Shown here piece by piece: positions 46,881 to 55,622 of a DNA stretch of 64,000 nucleotides; within the stretch, counting starts at the first letter, position 1; every line of letters begins with the position of its first letter. The DNA is taken from positions 1 to 64,000 of the forward strand of contig DASZME010000015.1 in the NCBI GenBank assembly GCA_035551995.1. The letters are read 5' to 3'. A program made the position numbers and the translations under genes. Under the pieces are notes generated by a model that saw nothing but the letters and a program-made list of their open reading frames with translations, ran no database searches and was not told where the DNA came from. The stretch is from RYN-428 sp035551995 (GTDB lineage: Bacteria; Planctomycetota; Phycisphaerae; Tepidisphaerales; Tepidisphaeraceae).

Positions 46881-47011
46881 CAGCAACGTCCCATACACGA
46901 ATCGGTCCTTGTTCCAAAAGACCACGCTTCCGTATGGAAATCGGCCGAATTCAACGAAGCCTTTATTGGCGATGGAAGGTTATGCCGGTTGGGATGGTTC
47001 TTCCGACCGGG

Positions 47012-47608
47012 TCAGGCCGTCTGATCGACGATCGACCCGACCGGCAGATTTTGAAAGAGGCTGCTCGCGCTGACGGCGGCGCCGCTTTGTGAATCCTGGA
47101 CGGCGGCGAGAAAATCCTGGTGAAACTGCTGGGGATCAATCCCCAGCGACTGAAGACTCTGGAAAAAAGCCTGCGTCGCGCCGCCGCTCGTGCCCGTCGC
47201 GGAGGAAGACGCGGCGCCGGTGGAATCTCCGTCGGCGTCGGGAGTCGTCGTGCCGGAGGCGACTTGCGGGGCGGCGCCGGACGTTTGATTCTTGAAGACG
47301 CTGGCGATCGCGTCTTCGATCGTTTCGTTCGGATCGGTCGATCCGTTCTGTTGCGCGGACTGCAGGGCGCTCGTGACGGCTTGCTGAATCTGTTGAAATA
47401 ACTGACTTTGCCCCCCCTTTCCGTGTCCATGATGGTGATGGCCGCCCTGCACCGACTGACCGGAATCGGTCGCCGACGCATCGGAGGCGGCGCCGGCGCC
47501 GGTGGTCGCCGTGGCCGGGGTCGTCGCTTGTGACTCCGTTACGCCGGATAAATTTTGAAGATACGAATAAAGCGAACTTCCGCCGCTAATGCTCGAGATG
47601 GATGACAT
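47012..47608 (-). CDS. Low-complexity Ser/Gln/Ala-rich protein with His cluster
   Basis: The protein has 198 residues; AAAGGA lies seven bases before the ATG. The composition is Ser, Thr, Gln, Ala and Gly, with GGHHHHGHGKGG at about 55-66. Two short helical segments carry QLFQQIQQAVTSALQSA and a C-terminal FFQSLQSLGIDPQQFHQDF. There is no signal peptide or membrane helix. The His cluster could bind metal. I do not recognise the family. Confidence 0.55.
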   Translation of the reverse strand: MSSISSISGGSSLYSYLQNLSGVTESQATTPATATTGAGAASDASATDSGQSVQGGHHHHGHGKGGQSQLFQQIQQAVTSALQSAQQNGSTDPNETIEDAIASVFKNQTSGAAPQVASGTTTPDADGDSTGAASSSATGTSGGATQAFFQSLQSLGIDPQQFHQDFLAAVQDSQSGAAVSASSLFQNLPVGSIVDQTA

Positions 47609-47755
47609 TCGTGAATCCTTTCAACTGTTTTATCCTCTCCCGGGATCGATCGCATCGGCTACGATCCAAGCTGTTGTGTATTTATCGTCGAAACCCCGTT
47701 GGCGGGATGATCGATTTTTTCTAAAGTGGCTACGCCGAACTCCATGGAGGCAGCG

Positions 47756-49966
47756 ATGCGGACTGTTTTTAAGATTCTCACGCCGGTCTTTTTTATCGCT
47801 TTTTTCGTCCCGGGCGGTTCGGCCATGGCGCAGGCGCCCCAGCCTTATCAGACCGTCGCGCAACCCTCGACGACCTGGCCGCTGATGTTGCAGGGCCCTT
47901 CCGGAACCATCCAGATTTTTCAGCCGCAACCGGAGAAGTTGGAAGGCGATAAATTGACCGCCCGGGCGGCCGTCTCATTGACTGCGCCGGGAGGCGTCGA
48001 GCCTGTTTTTGGAGCGGTCTGGCTGACGGCGCGCGTCGCGACCGATCGCGATGCGCGAACCGTCACGATTCTCGATTTGACTGTTCGCCGCACGCGCTTT
48101 GCTCAGGAGACCGATCAACAGAATCAGCTTTCGCAGGTCTTGCAGCAGCAGTTGCCGCAGATGCACATCACGTTTTCGCTCGATCAACTGATGTCGAGTC
48201 TGGACATTACGGAGAAAGAAAAGGCGGCCGCCCAACAGCTTGAGGTGACGCCGCCGAAGATTATTTTTACCCCGGCCCCGGCCACGCTCGTGGTACTGGA
48301 TGGGCAGCCGCAGCTTCAACCGTCGCCGAATCAGCCGGGATTGATGCGCGTGGTGAATACTCCGTTCATTATTTTGCTCGATGAGACCGCCAAACGATAC
48401 TATCTGAAAGCGGGGGATTTCTGGTATGTCGCCGGCGACGTGATGGGTCCGTGGACCAACGTCGGCTCGATTCCGGCCAACGTGCTTGCCGAGGGCAGGG
48501 CGCTAACCACCCCGCCGCCGGATGCCGCCCCGGGCGCGGGGGCGCCGGTGGTTCAGCCGGGCGCTCAGCCGAATCCTGGCCAGATTATCGTTTCCGAAGA
48601 ACCGGCCGAGCTAATTTCGACCGACGGGCAGCCGGCTTATGCGCCGCTGCCGGGCAATAATCTTCTGTACGTCACCAATACCCAGGCTGACGTGTTTCTC
48701 GATCCACAAACGCAGCAGACGTATGTGTTGCTGGCGGGGCGCTGGTTTACCGCGCGATCGTTGCAGGGGCCGTGGACGTACGTTTCGTCCGATAAGCTTC
48801 CGCCGGCCTTTGCGCAGATTCCGCCCGATTCGCCCAAGGGGAATGTTCTTGTATCGGTGGCCGGGACACAGCAGGCCAAGGATGCGAGGTTGGATGCCCG
48901 TGTGCCGCAGACGGCGGCGGTCGATCGAAACGCGGGCCAGTCATTGAACGTCGTCTATGATGGCCAGCCGCAATTCGAACCGGTGCCGCAGACGCCGATC
49001 AGTTACGCGGTCAACACGCCCGATGCGGTGCTTCTGGTGAACAACCGGTACTACTGTTGTCATCAGGCGGTTTGGTATGAATCGGGAATCGCCGTGGGTC
49101 CGTGGTCGGTGTGCGTGTCGGTGCCCGACGTTATCTACACCCTTCCGCCAAGCTGCCCCGACTACTATGTTCGATACTGCTATGTCTACGACGCCACGCC
49201 GAGCGTCGTCTACTGTGGCTATCTCCCCGGCTATACCGGCTGCTACGTCTATGGACCGACGGTCGTGTATGGCACCGGCTATCGCTATCACGGCTGGTAC
49301 GGTCATGAATACTTCGCCCGACCCTACACCTGGGGCTTCGGCGCCCGCTATGACCTGTCCGTCGGCGCCTGGGGCATCGGCGCCCACGACCGCTGGAATC
49401 GAAGCTGGTTTGTCTCCTCCGGCGTCACCCGCGGCTGGTGGGGACCGCGCGGCTTGATCGATTATCATAGTTTCCCGCACGGCAATGTGCGTATCGTGAA
49501 TAACGGCTATATCAATCGGCTCAACGTCTACAACCGCACCGACAACATCCGCCGCAATGTAGTCCTTAACCGCAATACGTACTATCACAATGAGCCTGCT
49601 CGCAATGAAGGGGGTCGCAATGAACCCTTCCGACAACCGGGTCCGGCGATTCACGCGCCCGCCCGCCTGGAGAACAATGTTTACGCCGGGCATGACGGAC
49701 AGGTTTATCGCCGGACCAACGAAGGTTGGGAGCAACACACAGCCGGGGGCTGGTCGCGGAGCAACACGATTCCCGAGGCGCGACCGGCGGAGCATATTCA
49801 GCCGCATGTAGAGACGCCGTCTCGAATTGAGCGGGAGCCTGCGCGGCAGCGCCCGGCGGAAGCGCCGGCCGCCCCGCGCGAGAATGAGGGCGCCCGCGGA
49901 TTCGGCGGCCTCGAAGCCGAGCACGCCGCCCGCGAGCACGGCGCCGAGCGTGCGCGCGGCAGATAA
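47756..49966 (+). CDS. Secreted 'carbohydrate-binding family V/XII'-type repeat protein
   Basis: The ATG at 47756 follows GGAGG (47746-47750) by five bases and opens a signal peptide ending AMAQA, giving 736 residues. Three related units of about 60 residues follow, each starting near GQPQ/GQPA and ending in GPW (MGPWTNV, QGPWTYV, VGPWSVC). WFTARSLQGPWTYV and AQIPPDSPKGNVLVSV are the stretches by which databases label proteins 'carbohydrate-binding family V/XII'. A Tyr/Gly/Cys-rich part (about 450-600) and an Arg/Pro/Glu-rich tail complete it. Sugar binding is suggested by the family name only. Confidence 0.65.
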   Translation: MRTVFKILTPVFFIAFFVPGGSAMAQAPQPYQTVAQPSTTWPLMLQGPSGTIQIFQPQPEKLEGDKLTARAAVSLTAPGGVEPVFGAVWLTARVATDRDARTVTILDLTVRRTRFAQETDQQNQLSQVLQQQLPQMHITFSLDQLMSSLDITEKEKAAAQQLEVTPPKIIFTPAPATLVVLDGQPQLQPSPNQPGLMRVVNTPFIILLDETAKRYYLKAGDFWYVAGDVMGPWTNVGSIPANVLAEGRALTTPPPDAAPGAGAPVVQPGAQPNPGQIIVSEEPAELISTDGQPAYAPLPGNNLLYVTNTQADVFLDPQTQQTYVLLAGRWFTARSLQGPWTYVSSDKLPPAFAQIPPDSPKGNVLVSVAGTQQAKDARLDARVPQTAAVDRNAGQSLNVVYDGQPQFEPVPQTPISYAVNTPDAVLLVNNRYYCCHQAVWYESGIAVGPWSVCVSVPDVIYTLPPSCPDYYVRYCYVYDATPSVVYCGYLPGYTGCYVYGPTVVYGTGYRYHGWYGHEYFARPYTWGFGARYDLSVGAWGIGAHDRWNRSWFVSSGVTRGWWGPRGLIDYHSFPHGNVRIVNNGYINRLNVYNRTDNIRRNVVLNRNTYYHNEPARNEGGRNEPFRQPGPAIHAPARLENNVYAGHDGQVYRRTNEGWEQHTAGGWSRSNTIPEARPAEHIQPHVETPSRIEREPARQRPAEAPAAPRENEGARGFGGLEAEHAAREHGAERARGR

Positions 49967-50134
49967 AGCCGTTGGTGGTTTCAGCGTCGCCGAATGTGAT
50001 CTCGACACCACCGCCGTCGATGTTCCTTCTCTCTCCCGGTAGCTGCGGGAGTTATGGTGTGAAGGCTTGTCGCCTCGCATTGAGAATTTTTTGCACGGCT
50101 TCATCCCCTCCAAACGCCGGGAAATGCGTCACTT

Positions 50135-50157
50135 CCGCCGACGCGTTGCGTCGGCGG
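50135..50157. terminator. Perfect 10-bp GC hairpin downstream of 47756 gene
   Basis: CCGCCGACGC (50135-50144) pairs exactly with 50148-50157 around a three-base loop. It lacks a T tract. It may be a terminator or a repeat remnant; it stands just before the porin remnant. Confidence 0.4.
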
Positions 50158-50181
50158 CCGTCGCCGCTATTCTGCATTGAA

Positions 50182-50827
50182 TTGCCTGGCCATCCGAGGG
50201 AGATTCCGATTCTGACTCCGACGACATTCCGCGCATGCTGCCTGCTCGGTCTCGCGACGCTTCTTGTTTATCGTGCCGTCCGCGCCGAATTCGCCCCGTC
50301 GCCGTCGGCATCGCAGCCGACAACCAAGACCGCCTTGGCGATTCCGCCGGGAGAGCAGGCATTTGATCCCGATCAACATGTGCCGATCGATCCCTTTGGC
50401 TCGCGAAAAAAGCTCGCCGACGCCGGCATCACGCGCGATCCGTACCTGGTCGTCGACAGTTCGCAAAACTTCGTCGGCGGCGTCAACACCCGCAGCAACA
50501 ATTTCCGCGAGCGCTTCAACCTTCCGATCACCATCGACGCCGAAAAACAACGCCCTTGCCGCCGTCACCTGGACCGGGCCGCTTCTCTTTCGGCCGATCG
50601 ACGAACTGGGCCTTGGCGCCACCTACGCCCATTTCAATCGAGCCGACGAAACACGGTATAATTATGAGCTGGCGGCGGAGGTCTTTTATCGCGTTCGCGT
50701 CACGCAGTGGATCAGCTTGAAGCCTGATCTTCAATATATCATCCATCCAAGCGGATCTGGAGCGTTCGATGAACCCGATCGGCACAACGCGCTGGTCGCT
50801 TCGTTGCGCCTGGAAGTCTCTTTTTGA
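50182..50827 (+). pseudogene. Decayed OprB-type carbohydrate porin
   Basis: Two pieces of one porin lie in different frames. The first, read from about 50182 (start codon uncertain), has a signal-like segment and DPFGSRKKLADAGITRDPYLV and VGGVNTRSNNFRERF, matching the OprB N-terminus. After about 50545 the frame shifts by one and the text continues NNALAAVTWTGPLLFRP, LGLGATYAHFN and ISLKPDLQYIIHPSG, ending LRLEVSF, the OprB C-terminal strands. The middle of the barrel, over 200 residues, is missing. An internal deletion plus frameshift is the simplest explanation, and the product would not form a pore. Confidence 0.75.
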
Positions 50828-50846
50828 GAAACGAGTCACGACCGTT

Positions 50847-51878
50847 ATGCCAAAACAACCCCACGCCCCTCCCGCGTCCTCCCTGCTTTGCATCCTGTGC
50901 GCACTCTGCTCGATCGCCGTTTTCGCCGGCGGTTGCAACCGTAAATCGGCTGAAGAGGAAATCGTCGTCTACTGCGGCGTCGATGAGCCGTACGCCAGCG
51001 AAGTGTTCAAGGACTTCGAGAACCAGAGCGGCTTGCACGTCGCCCCGCAGTACGATATCGAATCGAGCAAATCGGTCGGACTGGCCGGAAAACTGGAAGC
51101 CGAGCGCGATCATCCGCGGGCCGACGTCTGGTGGGGAAGCGAGGCGTTTCTCAGCGTCCGGCTGGGCAATGAAGGCGTCCTTGCCGCCTATCGGTCTCCC
51201 GCGGCGTCGGATATTCCGGATCAATTCAAAGACGCCGACGGCTTGTGGGCCGGCGCGGGCCTGCGGGCGCGCGTGCTGGCGATCGGGCAAGGAAATGATA
51301 CGCCGCCTTTCGCGATCACCGGCATCGCGGACATGGCTGATCCGCGGCTGAAGGACAAGGTCGCGATGAGCCGGCCCAGCGCCGGCGCGACTGGCGCTCA
51401 TGTCGCCGCCATGTACGCGACGTGGGGGCCTGATAAAGCTCGCGAATTTCTCCGGAAGCTGCATGACAACGGCGTGCAATTGCTCGGCGGAAACGCGGAG
51501 GTGGCCAATCAGGTCGCCGACGGCGTTTACAGCGTCGGCCTCACCGACAGCGACGACGTGGCCAATAAAATCGTCGACGGCGGAAAAGTTTCCGCCGTCG
51601 TTCCCGATCAAAACGGCGAAGGAACTTTGGCCATGCCCACGACCGTCGGACTGGTCAAAGGCGCCAGGCACGAGGCGAACGCCAAAAAGCTGATCGATTT
51701 TCTGCTTAGCCGCCAGACCGAACAAAAGCTGATCGACATGAAGTTCGCCCGCTGGAGCGTGCGCGGCGGCGCGGGCGACAGCCTGAAGGCGTTTAAGGTT
51801 GACTACCGCGCCGCCGCGAAGGTATATGCACAGGCGCAGCAAGAGGCGACGGCGATTCTCGAGGGAAGAAAGCCCTGA
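50847..51878 (+). CDS. Iron(III)-type ABC transporter substrate-binding lipoprotein
   Basis: The ATG at 50847 gives 343 residues with a lipoprotein signal (SIAVFAGGC, Cys30). EIVVYCGVDEPYASEVFKDF begins the periplasmic-binding fold of the Fbp/FutA group. DVWWGSEAFLSVRLGNEG, TMPTTVGLVKGARHEANAKKLIDF and the later domain II follow the same family. An in-frame ATG at 50769 lies in the porin remnant and is rejected. The fused permease at 52111 is its probable partner. The gap 51879-52110 holds a repeat. Confidence 0.8.
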   Translation: MPKQPHAPPASSLLCILCALCSIAVFAGGCNRKSAEEEIVVYCGVDEPYASEVFKDFENQSGLHVAPQYDIESSKSVGLAGKLEAERDHPRADVWWGSEAFLSVRLGNEGVLAAYRSPAASDIPDQFKDADGLWAGAGLRARVLAIGQGNDTPPFAITGIADMADPRLKDKVAMSRPSAGATGAHVAAMYATWGPDKAREFLRKLHDNGVQLLGGNAEVANQVADGVYSVGLTDSDDVANKIVDGGKVSAVVPDQNGEGTLAMPTTVGLVKGARHEANAKKLIDFLLSRQTEQKLIDMKFARWSVRGGAGDSLKAFKVDYRAAAKVYAQAQQEATAILEGRKP

Positions 51879-51996
51879 GATTCATCGCGAGTTGCGATTT
51901 GCCGTATCGTTTCTGCGTTAGTTGTTCATGAGGCTGCGGCCGGCCCGAAGTTGATGAAAACGACAGGCGGTTTTTGTTAATTGTTTCGGGAACAGC

Positions 51997-52055
51997 GGTC
52001 CCGCCTGCGGGGCCCGTTTCACGAGGGAAACTCGCGACCCCAGATGAGAAACGCT
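51997..52055. repeat. Dispersed intergenic repeat, copy A
   Basis: A short hairpin TCCCGCCTGCGGGG is followed by GAGGGAAACTCGCG and ATGAGAAACGC. The same order of blocks recurs at 63781-63840, also between genes. Confidence 0.45.
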
Positions 52056-52110
52056 CTAATCCGATGATAGCGCCCGATGATTTTTTTGCCGCGAAATTCA
52101 AGACCAACAA

Positions 52111-53883
52111 ATGATGGCTCCCGATCCTGCATTCGTCCCCGCTTCCAAATCCGCCGATGCCTGGTCCGCGCGGATCACCGCGGCCCCGGCGGTCGTGATT
52201 GTGCTGCTTTGCAGCGTTCTTCCGCTGCTCTGGATGTCGGCGGTTATTCTCGCCAATCCAAACGTGCGGGCGGAATTTTCGCTGGACGCATTTCGTGCCG
52301 GTTTGTTGGGCCGCACGCTGGGATATAACGCCGCCGCCGCGGTAATCGCCACGCTCATGGGCGTTCCCGCCGGCTTTGTGCTGGGCCGCGGCCGGGGAAT
52401 GCTCACGAAAGTTTTGTGGGTCATTATGCCGGCGGCCCTGCTTCTCCCCTCTCTCTCCTATGCGTACGGATGGTCGCAATTCGTTCGTATCATCAAACCC
52501 GGCCTGCGCTGGCTCGGCGAAACGGAATTTCACGTTCCCGCCGTCGCGTTTTTTCACCTGAAGGCGATCGCATTCCACCTCCCGATTCACATCACGTTTC
52601 GGCCCAACGGAACGGCGGATGTTTTCCGTTGCATCTGGTCGCTGGGATCATGGCTGTGGGCGGTACCCGCTGGATTGGTCGGGCTATCCCTTCGCCGAAT
52701 GGACACCGCCGTCCAGCAACAGGCCGTGCTCGACGGCGCCCTGCGGCGCGTAACGTTTCGCCAGCTCAGGGGACCGATCATCGCGTCCATCGCCATCGTC
52801 ACCGTGCTGGCCACGCAGGAATTCGCCGTCTACGAACCCACCGGCATCAGCGTCGTGGCGACCGAAGTTCGGATGGTGTTCGATACCGGCTCCATCAGCT
52901 CCCCGGACAATTCCATCGCCGCGGTCAATCCGCAAACGCAAGGGGGCGGGATCAAATCGCCCGAGCAACCCGCCCGCGCCGCCGCCGCCGTCGCGACCGC
53001 GACCCCGCTGCTGCTGGCGACGGTGCTGCTGGCCGCCGTCGCCGGATGGGGCGCGTCGCAGGCGTCGGCGTCCGACACGCTCACCGTCGGCGACTGGCCT
53101 CCCATCCTCGACGCCTCGCGCTGGACCACCGTCGTCACGCTGCTTCTGATCCTTCTCAACGTCGGCGTTCCCGTGGCGTCGCTGATCGGCTCTCTCCGCA
53201 ACGGCATCTGGGGACTATCCATCACCCGCATGTGGGACGAGTTCGGCCCACAGGTTCAGGGCGCCATGCAGGTCGCCGCCGAGGCTGCGGCGCTGGCGAC
53301 GATCGCCGCGATGTCCGCGTCGGGAAAATGGACGCCCGGCCTGCTCGCCCTGGCCGGCGCCAGTTTTCTCGTCGGGGGACAACTGCTGGCCATTGGCCTC
53401 ATCCGCATCTACAACCGCCCCGGACTTGCCTGGGCGTATGACTGCTCAGTCGTTCCGGTGATCGCCTATCTGGGTCGTTTCGGATGGCTTGCCCTCACCG
53501 CCGGTCGAGGCGCCTGGTCGCGCCCGTGGCGCGAATTGCGCGAGGTCGCTTCGGTCGATGGCGCCGGCGCGTTGCGAGCCGCCGCCTCGGTCGTATGGCC
53601 GCTCGCGTGGCCGACGCTCCTGGCCGGCGGACTCATGGTCGGCGCCCTCTCCCTCACTGAAGTCCCCGCCACCGTCTTGCTCATGCCGCAACGGCCGCAG
53701 GTGCTCACGCCAACTTTGATGACGTGGGTTCACATGTCCCGTTACGATCCGATGATCGAAGCCTCGCTCATGATGATGATGACGGTTCTCATCCCCGCGC
53801 TGGCGGCGGTGATTCTCACCGGTTTGGGCTGGCGCCGAACCCGCCTCAGCACGCTCAATGTTCCAGTTGTATCACCTGACTGA
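52111..53883 (+). CDS. Fused ABC transporter permease, iron (FbpB/ThiP-like)
   Basis: The protein has 590 residues and about twelve membrane helices in two homologous halves, as in FbpB and ThiP. EAA-like loops are seen in the first half (QQQAVLDGALRRVTFRQL) and the second (LREVASVDGAGALRAAASVVWPLAWP). The gene follows a binding lipoprotein of the iron type. No ATP-binding subunit is found nearby. Its last 29 bases overlap the 3' end of the convergent gene on the other strand. Iron as substrate is inferred from the partner. Confidence 0.8.
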   Translation: MMAPDPAFVPASKSADAWSARITAAPAVVIVLLCSVLPLLWMSAVILANPNVRAEFSLDAFRAGLLGRTLGYNAAAAVIATLMGVPAGFVLGRGRGMLTKVLWVIMPAALLLPSLSYAYGWSQFVRIIKPGLRWLGETEFHVPAVAFFHLKAIAFHLPIHITFRPNGTADVFRCIWSLGSWLWAVPAGLVGLSLRRMDTAVQQQAVLDGALRRVTFRQLRGPIIASIAIVTVLATQEFAVYEPTGISVVATEVRMVFDTGSISSPDNSIAAVNPQTQGGGIKSPEQPARAAAAVATATPLLLATVLLAAVAGWGASQASASDTLTVGDWPPILDASRWTTVVTLLLILLNVGVPVASLIGSLRNGIWGLSITRMWDEFGPQVQGAMQVAAEAAALATIAAMSASGKWTPGLLALAGASFLVGGQLLAIGLIRIYNRPGLAWAYDCSVVPVIAYLGRFGWLALTAGRGAWSRPWRELREVASVDGAGALRAAASVVWPLAWPTLLAGGLMVGALSLTEVPATVLLMPQRPQVLTPTLMTWVHMSRYDPMIEASLMMMMTVLIPALAAVILTGLGWRRTRLSTLNVPVVSPD

Positions 53884-55345
53884 TTCCGTCCGCTCGCTTG
53901 ATCGACACGCGCTGATCCCCCACCGTTAACATCACCGGTTTGTCGTCGTCCGTGAAATCAGTTCGCCGCACCAATAAGCGATCGCCCAGTTTCAACCCCG
54001 ACACGACCGGCCCCGCCGATTCGGGAATTGCAAACGTCACCGGCGTCCCCTTGTCCAGAAACGCCTTGTATTGGAGCGACGCCGCGTACACCTCCTGTAA
54101 AAGCCGCAACTCCTTCGGCGCCTCGGCGTCATTGCAGAAAATGAACATGCCATCATGTCCGCGAAGAAGCATGTGCCAGAGAAGTTCCTGGTACGTCTTC
54201 TCGCTCATCGGCTTAAAATTCGCGTCCGGCGTCTTGGGGGCGTCCGTCACGCCCCATCTCACCCAACTCACGATCGGGACGTCGCCCGGCGTGCTTTTCC
54301 CCACGTTGCTCGCGTTCTGCATTAACCCATGAAACCACCGGTAGTCGGTATTGCTATCATCGTAATATTCAAACGTGCGGTACCGCGGAAAAACCACCGG
54401 CATCGCATACGTATACCCCGTCAGCGGAAACTCCTGAAACCACGGCCGAAACTTCGCGTGATGATCCGCTTTCAACTCGATCGCCGGCGGCGGCGGAACC
54501 TTCTCGAAAAAATCATACCAATAGCGGAATCCGTCGTTCGGATAGACCCCGTAGTTGCCGACGAGAATCTTCGGAAAATATCCTCTGAGCAGGTCGGCAT
54601 ACACCTTCTTCTGCATATCCGCGCGAACCGTCCGCACCGCTTTCTGAAACGCCGGGAAACTGGTATCCAGGTCCTTGATATGTTCGCGGCAATGAACGCA
54701 TTTCTTACTTAACTCCCACGCCTCGCCCCACTCCAACGGCCCATCGAATTCCCAGTCGGCAAAGACGAAATCGACGTCCACCCCGGCGTCCTTGTACCCT
54801 TTCGCGAAAAAGTCGATCTGTTTTTGAACCGCCGGATATCGTCCTTCGACGGCAAACGGGCAGCCGAGTTGCACGAAGGTTTGCGATTTATCGAAAAACG
54901 GTTTCCCGTCGGCGTCGACGTGGGCCGTTGATTTATCCCCGTTGTAAAAGCCGCTCATCACGCCGACCGCGCTGATCGCGACCGGCAGCCCGAGCTTCTT
55001 TTGCAACCGTGCGATTTTCAGTCCGGCGGCGAGGCTCTTGTCCTTATCGCCGTAATTCCAACTCGCGAAGGCGCCGATGCCGCGATCGCCGAGTTTCCCA
55101 AGGAACGCCTCCGCCGCCGCGGCGTCATCCAGCGGAACATCCTGCGCCGGCCATGCCAAAATCGGCAGCCGATCCCCGCGCGGGAATTTCAGCGGCTGCG
55201 TCGCGTCGATAATGGATTGAAGAACTTGCGCCCGCGTGAGCTTCGGAGGCGTGGGACCCGCGGAAAAAACTCGCGAAGCGAACAAGCCGCATATCACCAG
55301 TGCAAGCCATGGTCTCAATGCGAAAGGCGCGATCGCATATCGCAT
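53855..55345 (-). CDS. Secreted protein, possible TIM-barrel glycoside hydrolase
   Basis: GGAG four bases before the ATG at 55345 and an immediate signal peptide (MRYAIAPF..RVFSAG) support this start over the ATG at 55426. The mature protein of about 465 residues has strand-like segments in TIM-barrel order (RLPILAWPAQDV, GIGAFASWNYG, VDVDFVFADWEFDGPLEW, VPIVSWVRWG, HDGMFIFC), with acidic residues at strand ends as in clan GH-A. A C-terminal beta-domain closes it. I cannot name a family. Confidence 0.55.
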   Translation of the reverse strand: MRYAIAPFALRPWLALVICGLFASRVFSAGPTPPKLTRAQVLQSIIDATQPLKFPRGDRLPILAWPAQDVPLDDAAAAEAFLGKLGDRGIGAFASWNYGDKDKSLAAGLKIARLQKKLGLPVAISAVGVMSGFYNGDKSTAHVDADGKPFFDKSQTFVQLGCPFAVEGRYPAVQKQIDFFAKGYKDAGVDVDFVFADWEFDGPLEWGEAWELSKKCVHCREHIKDLDTSFPAFQKAVRTVRADMQKKVYADLLRGYFPKILVGNYGVYPNDGFRYWYDFFEKVPPPPAIELKADHHAKFRPWFQEFPLTGYTYAMPVVFPRYRTFEYYDDSNTDYRWFHGLMQNASNVGKSTPGDVPIVSWVRWGVTDAPKTPDANFKPMSEKTYQELLWHMLLRGHDGMFIFCNDAEAPKELRLLQEVYAASLQYKAFLDKGTPVTFAIPESAGPVVSGLKLGDRLLVRRTDFTDDDKPVMLTVGDQRVSIKRADGISQVIQLEH

Positions 55346-55622
55346 AAGTCTCCGACGATCACGCGACGCTACAAATTCACCTTCGCCTCTTCTGCGGCAA
55401 TTTATCGCCGAATCCTGAATTTTCATGGCCTCGCCTTTAGTAAAATCCCTGGACATTCGCCCATCCATTGCATCGCCGCTATTTCAGGCGACGCTTAATA
55501 CCAGCGCGCCGAGTCCGAGTCTCCATCATGGTTATCGTCGACAGCATGCGTCATCGATTCCAGCATTACTTTCTATCCCAAATCGGTCGCCTCGATATCA
55601 AGCGACTCGCGTATCCGTCGCG

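Noticed and set aside
48941..50113. 390-residue minus-strand ORF
   Set aside because: Opposite the carbohydrate-binding family V/XII-type gene, which has a good start and signal peptide.
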